A stretch of 64,000 nt of DNA, taken from Plasmodiophora brassicae. Lineage: Eukaryota > Endomyxa: Phytomyxea > Phytomyxea > Plasmodiophorida. Shown one piece after another: positions 63,668 to 64,000 of this stretch. The stretch is from NCBI GenBank assembly GCA_036867785.1, contig CP145410.1:1879041-1943040 (forward strand), given 5' to 3'. The position numbers were made by a program, and so were the translations under genes. A model generated the notes under the pieces. That model did not search any database. It was not told where the DNA came from and worked only from the letters and a program-made list of their open reading frames with translations. The first letter of the stretch is position 1. Each line of letters starts with the position of its first letter.

Positions 63668-64000
63668 TTAGGGTTTTAGGGTTTTTAGGGTTTTTTAGGG
63701 TTTTTTAGGGTTTTTTAGGGTTTTTTAGGGTTTTTTAGGGTTTTTTAGGGTTTTAGGGTTTTAGGGTTTTTAGGGTTTTAGGGTTTTTAGGGTTTTAGGG
63801 TTTTAGGGTTTTAGGGTTTTAGGGTTTTAGGGTTTTAGGGTTTTAGGGTTTTAGGGTTTTAGGGTTTTAGGGTTTTAGGGTTTTAGGGTTTTAGGGTTTT
63901 AGGGTTTTAGGGTTTTAGGGTTTTAGGGTTTTAGGTTTTTAGGGTTTTAGGGTTTTAGGGTTTTAGGGTTTTGGGGTTTTTAGGGTTTTTTAGGGTTTTT
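63668..64000 (+). repeat. Telomere array, T(4-6)AGGG
   Basis: About 333 bp of G-rich repeats reading 5' to 3' towards the window end, as at a right chromosome terminus. The first units are mixed, then about seven of TTTTTTAGGG. A long run of mostly TTTTAGGG follows, with occasional TTTTTAGGG, one AGG unit (near 63,934) and one GGGG unit (near 63,972). The last visible units return to longer T runs. Confidence 0.97.

Noticed and set aside
1-64000. CRISPR array, rRNA, tRNA or bacterial operon structure
   Set aside because: None seen; introns, telomere and gene content are eukaryotic. A dedicated tRNA scan could still find a divergent tRNA I missed by eye.

Overview
This is a nuclear chromosome end from a GC-rich eukaryote with many introns. 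The right edge (about 63,668-64,000) is an uninterrupted T(4-6)AGGG array in the orientation expected of a right telomere. Genes carry short GT-AG introns, mostly 43-75 nt, so I rebuilt exons by reading-frame and splice-phase agreement. The content (PAN3, NSE4, RPN5, NMD3, a GH71 alpha-1,3-glucanase, a bacterial-style WS/DGAT and chromodomain Ty3/Gypsy elements) suggests a fungus or close opisthokont relative, possibly a zoosporic lineage. I cannot name the organism, and TTTTAGGG-type telomeres also occur in unrelated groups.

Layout. 0.2-13.7 kb: a seven-TM receptor-like gene, SRP receptor alpha, an EF-hand/coiled-coil protein, an MTA/SAH-deaminase-type amidohydrolase, several unknown or broken genes and PAN3. 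13.7-18.6 kb: one unknown gene, then decayed retroelement pieces arranged as large inverted repeats. 18.6-22.0 kb: two tandem TM-ectodomain-TM receptor-like modules. 22.2-36.6 kb: a mostly housekeeping block (zinc-ribbon protein, RPN5, ERGIC1-like, uS4/RPS9, DEK_C protein, NMD3, TPR protein, coiled-coil protein, DHHC acyltransferase, RAP-domain protein) interrupted by a 625-bp MITE at 30.4-31.1 kb. 36.6-43.9 kb: membrane-protein genes, including a paralogue of the first seven-TM gene and a polytopic gene broken by a 116-bp tandem duplication. 43.9-45.9 kb: a fold-back element and degenerate repeats. 45.9-56.4 kb: two different, apparently complete chromoviruses in opposite orientation, 1 bp apart. 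56.9-63.7 kb: GH71 glucanase, WS/DGAT, phosphatidylserine decarboxylase and NSE4.

The most notable points are: (1) NSE4 runs open into the telomere array and has no start codon, as if a chromosome break inside the gene was healed by telomere addition; (2) a candidate undescribed receptor family with a signal peptide, PA-like ectodomain and seven TM helices, present in two divergent copies 36 kb apart; (3) the tandem Cache-like double-TM modules; (4) a PAN3 with a PAM2-like motif at its extreme C-terminus. No operons, CRISPR arrays, rRNA or tRNA genes were found. All functional statements rest on motif recognition by eye, since no database search was possible.
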